Source of the DNA: JAXHUH01 sp034211175
Lineage (GTDB): Bacteria; Actinomycetota; Acidimicrobiia; Acidimicrobiales; CAIXPF01
Direction: 5' to 3'
Length of the DNA stretch: 59,229 bases
Assembly (NCBI GenBank): GCA_034211175.1
Contig: JAXHUH010000076.1
Span: forward strand, 1-59,229
The notes under the pieces are model-generated. The model ran no database searches, was not told the DNA's origin, and saw nothing but the letters and a program-made list of their open reading frames with translations. Below, piece by piece: positions 1 through 7,682 of this stretch. Within the stretch, counting starts at the first letter, position 1. Each line of letters begins with the position of its first letter. The position numbers were made by a program, and so were the translations under genes.

Positions 1-2
1 GC

Positions 3-104
3 AAGACCAACAAAGACGCCATGCGCATCATCAAACGCGCCATCGCCCGCGACGTCTACCAAGCCATCAAGACCGACCTCAACACCACCCACCAACCCAC
101 TTGA
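3..104 (+). CDS. Transposase C-terminus, probable IS110 family (partial)
   Basis: The reading frame is open from the window edge and ends in TGA, giving the last 33 residues of a protein whose start lies outside. The tail KTNKDAMRIIKRAIARDVYQ resembles the basic helix that ends IS110-type transposases (usually K-x-x-KEAxRxxKRxxxxxVY). The stretch uses AT-richer codons (aaa, aac, atc) than its neighbours, consistent with imported DNA. The family call rests on a short tail only, so another basic-tailed protein cannot be excluded. A near-perfect inverted repeat lies 30 bp downstream. Confidence 0.5.
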   Translation, partial: KTNKDAMRIIKRAIARDVYQAIKTDLNTTHQPT

Positions 105-134
105 CGCCCATAGGAGCATCCTCCCCCGCCCCAC

Positions 135-209
135 CAACCCGTTCTGGCCTACACGCCCCGCCGAGAAGGCCCAGGTCACGAACCGACCCATGTAGACCAG
201 AACGGGTTG
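135..209. repeat. 19-bp inverted repeat between convergent genes
   Basis: Arms at 135-153 and 191-209 (CAACCCGTTCTGGCCTACA and its complement with one mismatch) enclose 37 bp. The element sits between the end of the transposase fragment (+) and the end of the glycosylase gene (-). It could be a bidirectional terminator or the outer end of the insertion element. IS110 elements normally lack long terminal inverted repeats, so the terminator reading is slightly favoured. Confidence 0.6.
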
Positions 210-213
210 CGGG

Positions 214-1152
214 TCAGGAGGAGTCGGCGTCGGCGCGGTTGCGGAAGAGGAACGAGATCCAGCTGCGGAACGGGCGCCAACGCTCCGCGATGCGCGCCAG
301 CCCGGCTGCGTCGGTGGCGTCGATCCCGTAGGCGGCGACCATCGCCCGGCGGAGGCGGGGCTCGTGGGCGGGAAAGACGTCGGGGTGGCCGGCGCCCCGC
401 ACCAGGATCAGCTCCGCCGAGAACGGCCCGATGCCGGGAATCGACATCAGCTGCGCCAGCCCCTCGTCGGGGTCCATCGCCCGCAGCGCCGCCGGGTCGA
501 GCGCACCGTCGAGCGCGGCGTTCGCCACCTCCCGCAGTCGCTGCGGCTTCGTTCCCCCGCCGACGCCGACACCGGCGAGGTCGTCGGCACCGGCCAGGAC
601 CCCGGGCGCCGGGAACGCGGCCACGGTCACCCCGGCCACGTCGTGGCTGGTGCCGAGCGCGCGGGCCAGGCGGGTACGGGCCGCGGCGGCCTGGGTCCGG
701 CGTGAGCGCTGGCTGAGCACGGCCCAGCAGGCGGCTTCGTACGGCGAGTTGAAGCACACCGGTCGCAGGCCGGCGAAGCGGGACACGAGCCCGGCAGCCT
801 CGGCGTCGCCGGCGACGGCGTCGGCGAACCCGGAGGCGTCGACGTCGAGGGACAGGATCCTCGCGGCGTGGGCGCGGATGCGGTCGGGATCGACGGCCTC
901 GGCGTGAACGGCTTCGGCCACGATCGCCCCGTCCCAGTCCTCGCGGACCGCGATGCCGACGGCCGGGCAGGTGTCCTCGTCGTCGACGAGTGGGAGCGCC
1001 AGCCGCAGGACCGGCGCGTCGTCGGTGGCATCGGCGGCGCCGTTGCGGCCGTAGTCGGCGGGCGTGAACCCGGTGAGGAACCCGACCGCGGCGGCGAGGG
1101 AGTACGGCCCCTCGGGCACGATCCGCAGCTTCGTCTCTGTCGTGGCGGTCAC
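214..1152 (-). CDS. AlkA-like DNA-3-methyladenine glycosylase (HhH-GPD family)
   Basis: A 312-residue protein of the family that excises alkylated purines in base-excision repair. The helix-hairpin-helix lies near residues 234-252 (MSIPGIGPFSAELILVRG), followed by the GPD-like segment GHPDVFPAHEPRLRRA. In AlkA the catalytic residue is Asp; here the aligned position appears to be Glu264, so the chemistry may differ. The GTG start at 1152 overlaps the TGA of the upstream ligase gene (GTGA), which implies translational coupling. The pairing with a DNA ligase suggests a repair operon. The family assignment is secure; activity on methylated bases is inferred. Confidence 0.85.
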   Translation of the reverse strand: MTATTETKLRIVPEGPYSLAAAVGFLTGFTPADYGRNGAADATDDAPVLRLALPLVDDEDTCPAVGIAVREDWDGAIVAEAVHAEAVDPDRIRAHAARILSLDVDASGFADAVAGDAEAAGLVSRFAGLRPVCFNSPYEAACWAVLSQRSRRTQAAAARTRLARALGTSHDVAGVTVAAFPAPGVLAGADDLAGVGVGGGTKPQRLREVANAALDGALDPAALRAMDPDEGLAQLMSIPGIGPFSAELILVRGAGHPDVFPAHEPRLRRAMVAAYGIDATDAAGLARIAERWRPFRSWISFLFRNRADADSS

Positions 1153-2114
1153 GGTTCGCGTCCCACCTCTCGGGGGTCCTTGTCGGTGCGCTGGCCCAGG
1201 TAGCTCGGGTGGCGCAAGCGGTTGTCGGGGGTCCACTCCCCGTAGGCGATCTCGACCACGACCTCGGGCCGCACCCACCGCACGTCCTTGGTGAACCGGG
1301 ACGGCGGCCGCTCGGCGAACGGGCACTCGTCGATCCCCAGCGGTTCGAGGACACCGCCGAGGCGGTCGAGCTCGGCGTCGGTGAACCCGGTGCCGACCCG
1401 GCCCGAGAAGTGAAGGGCACCGTCGGCGTCGAACCAGCCGAGGAGCAGGCCCCCGAGCGTGCGGGCCCGTCGACCCTCGCCGGGTGCCCAGCCGCCGACC
1501 ACCATCTCCTGGTGGCGCCGCACCTTGACCTTGCGCCACGCGGACGAGCGGGCGCCGGGCTGGTAGCGGCTGTCGACCCGCTTGGCGAGGATGCCCTCGA
1601 GGCCCTGCCGGTCGACCGCAGCGAGCAGGTCCGCCCCTCCGCCGAGGTGGTGGGCGGGAACGTGCCACGTGCCGGTGTCGTCGATCACCTGGCGGAGCAG
1701 CCGGCGGCGGTCGAGGTAGCCGAGCTCGACGGCGTCGTTGCCGTCGTAGGACAGCAGGTCGAACACGGCGTAGCTGATCGGCTGCTCCGACGCCCGGATC
1801 GCCGCGGTGCGGGCATCGCCGATGTGCATGCGGTGCTGGAGCGCACTGAACGACGGGACGCCGCGCTCGTCGAGGGCGATCACCTCGCCGTCGAGCACCA
1901 CACGCCGGCCGTCGAACACCTCGGCCAGGGCGGCGAGCTCGGGGTAGGAGATCGTCACGTCGCGCAGGTTCGTGCTCTGGAGGCGGACCGAGCCGTCGGC
2001 GACCCAGGCGACGATGCGCATGCCGTCCCACTTGACCTCGTACGCCCACCCCTCGTCGGGAACGGGCAGCTCACCGGCCACCGCCTTCATCGGCTTCACC
2101 GGGTAGGACAGCAC
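1149..2114 (-). CDS. ATP-dependent DNA ligase, LigC/LigD-ligase type
   Basis: A 321-residue protein with the nucleotidyltransferase motif KWDGMR (Lys28 is the expected AMP acceptor), motif IV-like EGILAKR and motif V-like WRKVKV, followed by an OB-fold-sized C-terminus. It seals nicks using ATP. The length matches stand-alone LigC-type ligases; the polymerase and nuclease domains of full LigD are absent, and no ku gene is nearby. The GTG start is supported by a TACCGT box 7 nt upstream, with no Shine-Dalgarno. Its stop overlaps the start of the alkA-like gene, so both are likely co-transcribed for base-damage repair. Confidence 0.88.
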   Translation of the reverse strand: MLSYPVKPMKAVAGELPVPDEGWAYEVKWDGMRIVAWVADGSVRLQSTNLRDVTISYPELAALAEVFDGRRVVLDGEVIALDERGVPSFSALQHRMHIGDARTAAIRASEQPISYAVFDLLSYDGNDAVELGYLDRRRLLRQVIDDTGTWHVPAHHLGGGADLLAAVDRQGLEGILAKRVDSRYQPGARSSAWRKVKVRRHQEMVVGGWAPGEGRRARTLGGLLLGWFDADGALHFSGRVGTGFTDAELDRLGGVLEPLGIDECPFAERPPSRFTKDVRWVRPEVVVEIAYGEWTPDNRLRHPSYLGQRTDKDPREVGREP

Positions 2115-2172
2115 GCCGCCGACGGTACCGGTCCGGTCGCGCCGCGGACGGGAGCATCCCCGCCGGGCACTA

Positions 2173-2211
2173 CTTGGCAGTGCAAGAGAGCACGGCTACC
2201 ATGCAGTGCAT
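2173..2211 (+). promoter_or_regulatory. padR promoter with overlapping inverted repeats
   Basis: TTGGCA (2174-2179) and TACCAT (2197-2202) are separated by 17 bp and form a good -35/-10 pair. The start point should fall at about 2209-2210, directly on the ATG at 2210, so the mRNA is probably leaderless. Two dyads overlap the core elements: CTTGGCAGTGCAAG (2173-2186, CTTG/CAAG arms) and ATGCAGTGCAT (2201-2211, a perfect palindrome). Both contain GCAGTGCA. PadR proteins commonly repress their own promoters through such dyads; autoregulation is inferred. Confidence 0.7.
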
Positions 2212-2569
2212 GAGTGCGGGAAGGAACGCCGGACCGCCGGCTCCCGCCGAACGACGCAGCCAGGTGCTGAAGGGTGCGCTCGACCTGTGCGTGATGGCCG
2301 TCCTGAACGAACGACCGATGTACGGCTACGGGCTCGTGGCCGCACTCACCGAGCGGGGCCTCGGGCTCGTCGCCGAGGGCTCCGTGTACCCGCTGCTCAC
2401 CCGGCTGGAGAAGCGGGGCCTGCTCCGCAGCTACCGGGCACCATCACCCGGCGGACCGGCCCGCAAGTACTACGAGCTGACCGACGACGGCCGCAAGGCC
2501 CTCACCGAGGGCGCCGCGGCGTGGCGGTCGGTCGCCCTCGACGTCGCCGCCGTACTCGACGGGGTGTGA
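2210..2569 (+). CDS. PadR-family transcriptional regulator
   Basis: A 119-residue winged-helix protein. Residues 18-90 carry the PadR signature: an LKGALDLCVMAVL helix, MYGYGL, the recognition segment EGSVYPLLTRLEKRGLL and the wing RKYYELTDDGR. It is a one-domain repressor that probably binds a small hydrophobic ligand and the dyads over its own promoter. The start was set at 2210 because the -10 box ends 7 nt upstream; an ATG at 2201 in the same frame lies inside the promoter dyad. Four nucleotides separate it from three HAAS membrane genes, the usual targets of this PadR class. Confidence 0.92.
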   Translation: MSAGRNAGPPAPAERRSQVLKGALDLCVMAVLNERPMYGYGLVAALTERGLGLVAEGSVYPLLTRLEKRGLLRSYRAPSPGGPARKYYELTDDGRKALTEGAAAWRSVALDVAAVLDGV

Positions 2570-2573
2570 CCTG

Positions 2574-3239
2574 ATGCCGAGGACCCCCGCCGGCTGGACC
2601 GTCACCCACGAGAACGACGTCGATGACCTGCTCGCCGCCATCCGCCATCACTGGGTGTTCGCCCGGGGGCTGCGCCCGTCCGCGGCCGACGAGATGCACG
2701 AGGAGCTGCGCGACCACCTGGCCGACGCCCGGGCCGACGGTCGCACGATCGACGACGTCGTCGGCGACGACCTGCTCGCCTTCGCCGACGACTGGGCCGA
2801 CCAGCGAGGCGACACACCCCGATGGCGCCGCCCCCTGGAGATCGCCGGCGTGCTCGCGCTGTGGCCGTTCGTCTGGACCGGGGCGATGGCCCAGGCCGAA
2901 GGGACGCTCCAGCCGTCCGTGTCGCTGCTCGAGCTGGCGGGGTTCGCCGTCATCTTCCTGGTGTGGGTCGCGTTCACCTGCAGCCGCATCACCTCGCCGC
3001 TGCGACCGGCGGTGCGGCGGGCGTTCACGTACTCGAACTACTACCGGGCGACCGGCCTGACCCTCATCGGCGCCGCGATCGTCTGGTTCGCGACCCTGGC
3101 GCTCCTGCCGATCGACGGCTGGGCCATCACCGTCCCGACCGCGTTCGGCCTCACGAGCGCCGCCGTCTACGCCGGCGGCCTCGCCGCACTGGTCGTCCGC
3201 GGCCTCCGCCGCCGATCCCGAGCGAGGAGCACCCGATGA
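2574..3239 (+). CDS. HAAS-type membrane protein, first of three paralogues
   Basis: A 221-residue protein. Residues 14-75 form a soluble all-helical domain (DDLLAAIRHHWVFARGLRP, MHEELRDHLADARADG, LLAFADDWADQR) typical of the HAAS domain found with PadR regulators. Four hydrophobic segments follow at about 85-103, 115-135, 158-176 and 185-208. It sits in the membrane and presumably acts in the pathway that the PadR protein controls; the activity is unknown. Its TGA overlaps the ATG of the next paralogue. The C-terminus ends in a basic RRRSRARSTR tail. Confidence 0.8.
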   Translation: MPRTPAGWTVTHENDVDDLLAAIRHHWVFARGLRPSAADEMHEELRDHLADARADGRTIDDVVGDDLLAFADDWADQRGDTPRWRRPLEIAGVLALWPFVWTGAMAQAEGTLQPSVSLLELAGFAVIFLVWVAFTCSRITSPLRPAVRRAFTYSNYYRATGLTLIGAAIVWFATLALLPIDGWAITVPTAFGLTSAAVYAGGLAALVVRGLRRRSRARSTR

Positions 3240-3922
3240 CCCGCGCCGCCTCCGACGCCGGGGTGACCGGATCGACCGACGCGCGCTACGACGTCGACAT
3301 CGACGGGTTGCTCGACGCGATGCGGCATCACTGGATCGCGGTGCACGACCTGCCGTTCCGGGCGGCAACGGACATGCGCGACGAGCTGGCGGACGACCTC
3401 GCCGATGCCCGGGCCGACGGGCACACGACCGCCGCCGTGCTCGGCGACGACCTGGTCGGCTTCGCCGACGCCTGGGCGCAGGCGCGGGGCCCGGCGGTCC
3501 CGTGGTGGCGCCGACCGCTGCAGGTCGCCGGCGCCTTCGTCGTGAGCTTCCCCCTCTGGTGCAACGCGTTCGCGCTCGATCAGGACACCTGGAAGCCGGA
3601 CGTGTCACTCGTCGCCTTCGGGCTGCTCTCGCTGCCGGTGATCGTCTTTGCGACCGTCGAGATGCGCGGGTGGGCGTCCCCGCTGCGACCGGCGATGCGC
3701 AACGCGTTCACCGCCACCAACCACGCCCGGGCGAGCGCCGCGCTGCTGCTCGTCTCGGCCGTGGCCGTGCTCGGCCTCATCGAGATCTTCGACATCGACG
3801 GCTGGGCGATCACGGCCCCGGCCCCGATCACCATCGTCGGGCGGGCGATGCTCCTCGCCGCCTTCGGGTGGGGCTGGGCGACCCGCCTGCGGCGGTGGCA
3901 CCGGAAGCGGGCCGGGCGATGA
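3236..3922 (+). CDS. HAAS-type membrane protein, second of three paralogues
   Basis: A 228-residue protein colinear with its upstream neighbour: LLDAMRHHWIAVHDLPFRAATDMRDELADDLADARADG at about 23-60, then DDLVGFADAWAQARG, then four membrane segments, with a shared loop (SPLRPAMRNAFT) and IDGWAIT motif. These matches show that the genes arose by tandem duplication. The ATG at 3236 overlaps the preceding stop (ATGA) and its own stop overlaps the third copy, so all three are translationally coupled. The function is unknown beyond membrane association and PadR linkage. Confidence 0.8.
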   Translation: MTRAASDAGVTGSTDARYDVDIDGLLDAMRHHWIAVHDLPFRAATDMRDELADDLADARADGHTTAAVLGDDLVGFADAWAQARGPAVPWWRRPLQVAGAFVVSFPLWCNAFALDQDTWKPDVSLVAFGLLSLPVIVFATVEMRGWASPLRPAMRNAFTATNHARASAALLLVSAVAVLGLIEIFDIDGWAITAPAPITIVGRAMLLAAFGWGWATRLRRWHRKRAGR

Positions 3923-4596
3923 GCCCGCGGCCATCGGGGCGACGCGCTCGGCGGGTGGTGCCGAACTGCCCGGTCGAGGTCGCGGAGCTGGCCGACGACA
4001 TCCACCGGTACTGGGTCGACGTGCGCATGCTCGACGAGCGGACGGCCGCGGAGATGCGCGACGAGCTGCGTGACCACCTCTGCGACGCCGCCGCGGCCGG
4101 GCACCACCCCGACGAGGTCATGGGCGACGACCCGAGGGCGTTCGCCGACGAGTGGGCCGACCAGCGCGACGACGGCGCCAACCGTCGCCGTCTGCTCTGG
4201 GCCCTGGGCATCGGCCTCGGCCCGTTCCTGTTCCTGGCCGGGCTCGGCGCGCCCGCGCCGCCGTACCTGCGGGCAACGGTGTCGCTGCGCGACGCGCTGG
4301 CGTACACGGTCGGGTTCGCCGTGCTGCTGCTGCCGTGGATGACGGGGGTGCGCTGGCGCCTGCACGGCGGGGCCCGCGAGCGCATCGCCCACCGGGTCGA
4401 GCCGTACTGGGTGCTCGTCGGCGTCGCCGTGCTCTTCGTCCCCGAGATCGCCGCGTGGAGCAGGCTGCCCCCGTGGAACGTGGACGTCGGACCGTGGCTG
4501 ACCGTCCCGGCCGCGGTCGCGATGTGGGCGGTCGTGTGCTGGTTCGGGTTCTTCCGCGGCGGACAGGCCCTCTACCGCCGCTGGCGCGAGCGGTGA
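3919..4596 (+). CDS. HAAS-type membrane protein, third of three paralogues
   Basis: A 225-residue protein, the most divergent of the three. The helical domain is still clear (DIHRYWVDVRMLDERTAAEMRDELRDHLCDAAAAG, DPRAFADEWADQRDD, about 25-85), and four hydrophobic segments follow. It has a basic N-terminal extension (PRPSGRRARR) absent from the other two. The divergence suggests an older duplication or a distinct partner, for example hetero-oligomers in the membrane. It is the last gene of the padR unit; 74 bp separate it from the phosphatase gene. Confidence 0.78.
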   Translation: MSPRPSGRRARRVVPNCPVEVAELADDIHRYWVDVRMLDERTAAEMRDELRDHLCDAAAAGHHPDEVMGDDPRAFADEWADQRDDGANRRRLLWALGIGLGPFLFLAGLGAPAPPYLRATVSLRDALAYTVGFAVLLLPWMTGVRWRLHGGARERIAHRVEPYWVLVGVAVLFVPEIAAWSRLPPWNVDVGPWLTVPAAVAMWAVVCWFGFFRGGQALYRRWRER

Positions 4597-4670
4597 CATC
4601 GACCGGTCCCGCCGCGGTACCGGGGGCTCGGACAACCGCGGTGGGCGGTCGTTCGCGAAGATGCACCCCC

Positions 4671-5168
4671 ATGGACGCTCGTGACGATCGGGTCTCGGTC
4701 TGCTTCGTGTGCCTCGGCAACATCTGCCGATCACCGACGGCCGAGGCGGTGATGCGACACCTCGTCGCCGACGCCGGCCTCGGCGACCGGTTCGAGATCG
4801 ACAGCGCCGGCACCGGGGGCTGGCACGTCGGCGAGCCGTCGGATGCCCGCGCCGCCGAGGAGGCCGCCCGCCGCGGCATCACGATGGACGGCCGGGCCCG
4901 CCAGCTCGAGGTCGACGACTTCTCCCGGTTCGACCTGCTCGTCGCCATGGACGGCCAGAACCGCCGCAACATGCTGGCGATGGCGCCCGACGAGGAGGCG
5001 GCGTCACGGGTCCGCATGCTGCGCGAGTTCGACCCGGCCGCCGCGCCCGGTGCCGAGGTGCCCGACCCGTACTACGGCGGCGACCGGGGCTTCGTCGACG
5101 TGTTCGACATGGTGGACGCCGCCTGCCGAGGGCTGCTGGCGGAGCTGTCCGACCGACTCGAGACGTGA
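4671..5168 (+). CDS. Low-molecular-weight protein-tyrosine phosphatase
   Basis: A 165-residue cytosolic phosphatase. The P-loop C-x5-R is Cys14-LGNIC-Arg20 followed by Ser21, and the general acid is Asp132 in VPDPYYGG; both catalytic elements are intact and the length is typical. It removes phosphate from tyrosine in proteins, in actinobacteria often exported or signalling-related substrates. The ATG at 4671 was chosen because the P-loop then lies at the normal distance from the N-terminus. The stop overlaps the GTG of the fructosamine-kinase-like gene (GTGA). This pairing is common in actinobacteria, but its logic is not established. Confidence 0.92.
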   Translation: MDARDDRVSVCFVCLGNICRSPTAEAVMRHLVADAGLGDRFEIDSAGTGGWHVGEPSDARAAEEAARRGITMDGRARQLEVDDFSRFDLLVAMDGQNRRNMLAMAPDEEAASRVRMLREFDPAAAPGAEVPDPYYGGDRGFVDVFDMVDAACRGLLAELSDRLET

Positions 5169-6019
5169 GCGCGGCGCTCCCCCCTGGCCTCGCCGGCGAG
5201 CTCGGCGCCGAGGCCGTCTCGGCACGGGTGGTCTCGGGCGGCGACATCGCCGCCGCGCGACGAGTGGACCTGGCCGACGGCCGGACGGTCTTCGTGAAGA
5301 CGCTGGAGGGCGCACCGGCGGACTTCTTCGCCGCCGAGGCCGCGGGGCTGGCGTGGCTCGCGGAGCCCGGCGCGATCGCCGTCGCCGAGGTCGTCGCCGT
5401 CGCCGCCGACGGCCTGGCGCTCACCTTCGTCCACGGCGGCCCTCCCGCCCCCGACCACGACGAGCGGCTCGGGCGCGGCCTCGCCGCGCTCCACCGGGCG
5501 GGTGCCGCGGCGTTCGGCTGGGACCGGCCCGGCTTCATCGGCTCGCTGCCGCTCGACAACACCCCCGCCGACGAGTGGGGGCCGTGGTGGGTCGAGCGGC
5601 GGCTGCGCCCCTACGCCCGCCTCGGCGTCGAGCGCGGGGCCTGCGACGGGTCCGTCCTCGATCGGCTCGACCGGCTCGAGAAGGTGATCGACGACCGGGC
5701 CGGACCGCCGGAGCCCCCGGCGCGGATCCACGGCGACCTGTGGGCCGGCAACCGGATGGTCGCCGACGACGGTGCGCCGATGCTGATCGACCCGGCCGCC
5801 CACGGTGGGCACCGGGAGACCGACCTGGCCATGATGGCGCTCTTCGGCGGGTACGGGCCCCGGGTGTTCTCGGCCTACGAGGAGGCGTGGCCGCTGGCCG
5901 ACGGTGCCGAGGGCCGGGTGCCGCTCCACCAGCTCCACCCGCTGCTCGTCCACGTCGCGCTGTTCGGCGCGTCGTACGCCGTCGGGGTCGATCGGGCGTT
6001 GGGCGACCTCGGCTGCTGA
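5165..6019 (+). CDS. Fructosamine kinase family protein
   Basis: A 284-residue member of the fructosamine/ketosamine-3-kinase family, which phosphorylates sugar adducts on protein amines so that they decompose (deglycation). The protein-kinase-like fold shows a nucleotide-binding Lys in VFVKTLEGAP (about residue 44), the catalytic HGDLWAGN (about 189-196) and the metal-binding LIDPAAHGGHRETDLAM. The length fits the family. The GTG start overlaps the phosphatase stop, giving tight coupling. A strong hairpin follows the stop. The substrate is inferred from the family only. Confidence 0.88.
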   Translation: MSAALPPGLAGELGAEAVSARVVSGGDIAAARRVDLADGRTVFVKTLEGAPADFFAAEAAGLAWLAEPGAIAVAEVVAVAADGLALTFVHGGPPAPDHDERLGRGLAALHRAGAAAFGWDRPGFIGSLPLDNTPADEWGPWWVERRLRPYARLGVERGACDGSVLDRLDRLEKVIDDRAGPPEPPARIHGDLWAGNRMVADDGAPMLIDPAAHGGHRETDLAMMALFGGYGPRVFSAYEEAWPLADGAEGRVPLHQLHPLLVHVALFGASYAVGVDRALGDLGC

Positions 6020-6026
6020 CGCCGTC

Positions 6027-6054
6027 CGCGCCCGCCGGGGTACCGGTGGGCGCG
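6027..6054. terminator. Hairpin terminator between convergent genes
   Basis: CGCGCCCGCCGG (6027-6038) pairs with CCGGTGGGCGCG (6043-6054) over a four-base GGTA loop, with one G-T wobble. It lies 8 bp after the kinase stop and 5 bp before the end of the opposing gene, so it could stop transcription from both sides. No T-run follows, as is usual in very GC-rich actinobacteria. Confidence 0.7.
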
Positions 6055-6059
6055 CGGCC

Positions 6060-6536
6060 TCAGGGGCCGAACGGCGGGTCGGGCCGGTTGCCCCCCGGTG
6101 GGGCGACGTCCTGGGCCAGTTCCATGGCCGATGCCGTGAGCCGTTCCAGGTGATCGGCCGCGGCACGGGCCAGGTGGAGGGTCGCCCGGGCCCGGTTGGG
6201 CTCGTCGGCGAAACCGGGGTGGGCGAGCTCGGCGTCGACCAGGTCGAGGAACAGGCGCAGCTCGCCCTCGTCGCGGCGCAGTGCGGCAACGCGACGGGCG
6301 AAGTACGGCGCCTGGCGCTCGGCGCGCTCGTAGAGGCCGTCGGGCGCGGAGGCTCCCTCGATGTGGTCCCGCACGGTCGCCCGGACGATGGCCACCTGGC
6401 CGCTGAGCCAGCCCCGCAGCCACGTGCCGACCGGGACCTCGCCCTCACCAATCCGGTCGCGGTCCGTGGGATCTCCGAGGCGCACGGTCGCGGCCCGCAC
6501 CCGGTGCACGCTGTCTGACATCTCGTCATCGCCCAC
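6060..6536 (-). CDS. Hypothetical helical protein
   Basis: A 158-residue protein with no recognised family. It has no signal peptide or membrane segment. The middle (about 55-130) is Ala/Arg/Glu-rich and predicted largely helical (LYERAERQAPYFARRVAALRRDEGELRLFLDLVDAEL), and the last 15 residues are Pro/Gly-rich. The GTG at 6536 is supported by AAGGAG nine bases upstream. It is monocistronic: convergent with the kinase gene and separated from the SDR gene by about 140 bp. The conserved-looking coding pattern and the Shine-Dalgarno support a real gene; no function is proposed. Confidence 0.65.
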   Translation of the reverse strand: MGDDEMSDSVHRVRAATVRLGDPTDRDRIGEGEVPVGTWLRGWLSGQVAIVRATVRDHIEGASAPDGLYERAERQAPYFARRVAALRRDEGELRLFLDLVDAELAHPGFADEPNRARATLHLARAAADHLERLTASAMELAQDVAPPGGNRPDPPFGP

Positions 6537-6677
6537 GGGTGGTCACTCCTTCTCCACGCCGACCCGTTCCGCCGGTCGGCTCGAACGCACCGGGGCAGGA
6601 GCACCCTGCCATCCGCACCTACGACCGGCGGGCGGTCCCGGCTGTAGGCCGACGTTGGGGGAATCGGCGGCGGGCGG

Positions 6678-7556
6678 TCAGCCCTCGACGAACGGCGTCA
6701 CGTCGACCCCGAAGTGGGACGAGAACTCCTTGGCGTAGGTGGCGTCGTCGGTGATCGCACCGAGCGCTACCCACTCCTCGTCGCTCATCCGCTCCCGACC
6801 TTCGGGGATCGTGTCGCCGCCCCACGCACAGGTGTAGCGCAGCCGGGGCGTCGGGTCGGTGATGGCCTCGTGGATCGTCCGGGCGACGACATCGGGCTGC
6901 ACGTTGGCCGCGATCCCGGCCGCGTAGAACGAGAAGAGTCGCCGGTACGCCATGTCGTAGGCGCTGTCGCCGGGGCTGTCGGAGTTCTTCGGGAGGATGG
7001 CGGTGCGGGTCACGCCGGGCTCGATGATCGACACCCGGATCCCGAACGGCGCCAGCTCCTGGGCCAGCGCCTCGCTCGCGCACTCCGCCGCCCACTTGGA
7101 GGAGGAGTACGCCGTCTGGGCCAGCGCGGCGATCTTCCCCGTGATGGACGTGACGTTCACGATGTGGCCCGAACCGCGCTCCCGCATCTGCGGCAGGACC
7201 GCCTGCGCACAACGGATGAGACCGAAGAAGTTGACCTCGAACACCTCGCGGGTCCGATCGAGGTCGAGGTCCTCCGTCACGGCGTTGTAGCCGACGCCGG
7301 CGTTGTTGACGAGCACGTCGATCGAGCCAGCCCTCTCCAGGACCGAGGCGACCCCGTCCCGGACACTGGCGTCGTCGCTGACGTCGAGCTGCACGACCTC
7401 CACGCGCACCCCGGCCGCCGAGGCCAGCTCCAACAACTTGGCCGCCTTGTCGGTGTTGCGCATCGAGGCGAAGACGTCGTGGCCCTGCCCGGCCAACTCG
7501 AGCGCCGTCGCCCGTCCGATCCCCGAGTTCGCGCCGGTGACGAGCGTGGTGGTCAT
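6678..7556 (-). CDS. Short-chain dehydrogenase/reductase
   Basis: A 292-residue classical SDR. The dinucleotide-binding motif TGANSGIG is at residues 7-14, NNAG follows strand 4 (VLVNNAGVGYN), and the catalytic Ser (NVTSITGK), Tyr and Lys (AYSSSKWAAE, about 151-155) are all present. The SMRNTDKAAK segment after strand 2 suggests NADP(H) preference. The substrate cannot be read from sequence. The ATG at 7556 is preceded by TAGGGT ending 9 nt upstream and by no Shine-Dalgarno, suggesting a leaderless transcript. It is divergent from the amidohydrolase gene with a shared 126-bp promoter region. Confidence 0.9.
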   Translation of the reverse strand: MTTTLVTGANSGIGRATALELAGQGHDVFASMRNTDKAAKLLELASAAGVRVEVVQLDVSDDASVRDGVASVLERAGSIDVLVNNAGVGYNAVTEDLDLDRTREVFEVNFFGLIRCAQAVLPQMRERGSGHIVNVTSITGKIAALAQTAYSSSKWAAECASEALAQELAPFGIRVSIIEPGVTRTAILPKNSDSPGDSAYDMAYRRLFSFYAAGIAANVQPDVVARTIHEAITDPTPRLRYTCAWGGDTIPEGRERMSDEEWVALGAITDDATYAKEFSSHFGVDVTPFVEG

Positions 7557-7682
7557 GGACGCGGACCCTAGATCGTGGAGGACACGCCCGGCAGGGTGAC
7601 ACATCGCCAACGAGTTGGGTCCCGATCGACGGTGCCGAACTACGTTGGCCGTGGGGACAGCTCGAACCGGGGGGATCCGACC

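Noticed and set aside
2822..3235. Start of the second HAAS gene at ATG 2822
   Set aside because: The added region is antisense-like shadow of the first HAAS gene; ATG 3236 overlaps the preceding stop and begins the homologous domain.
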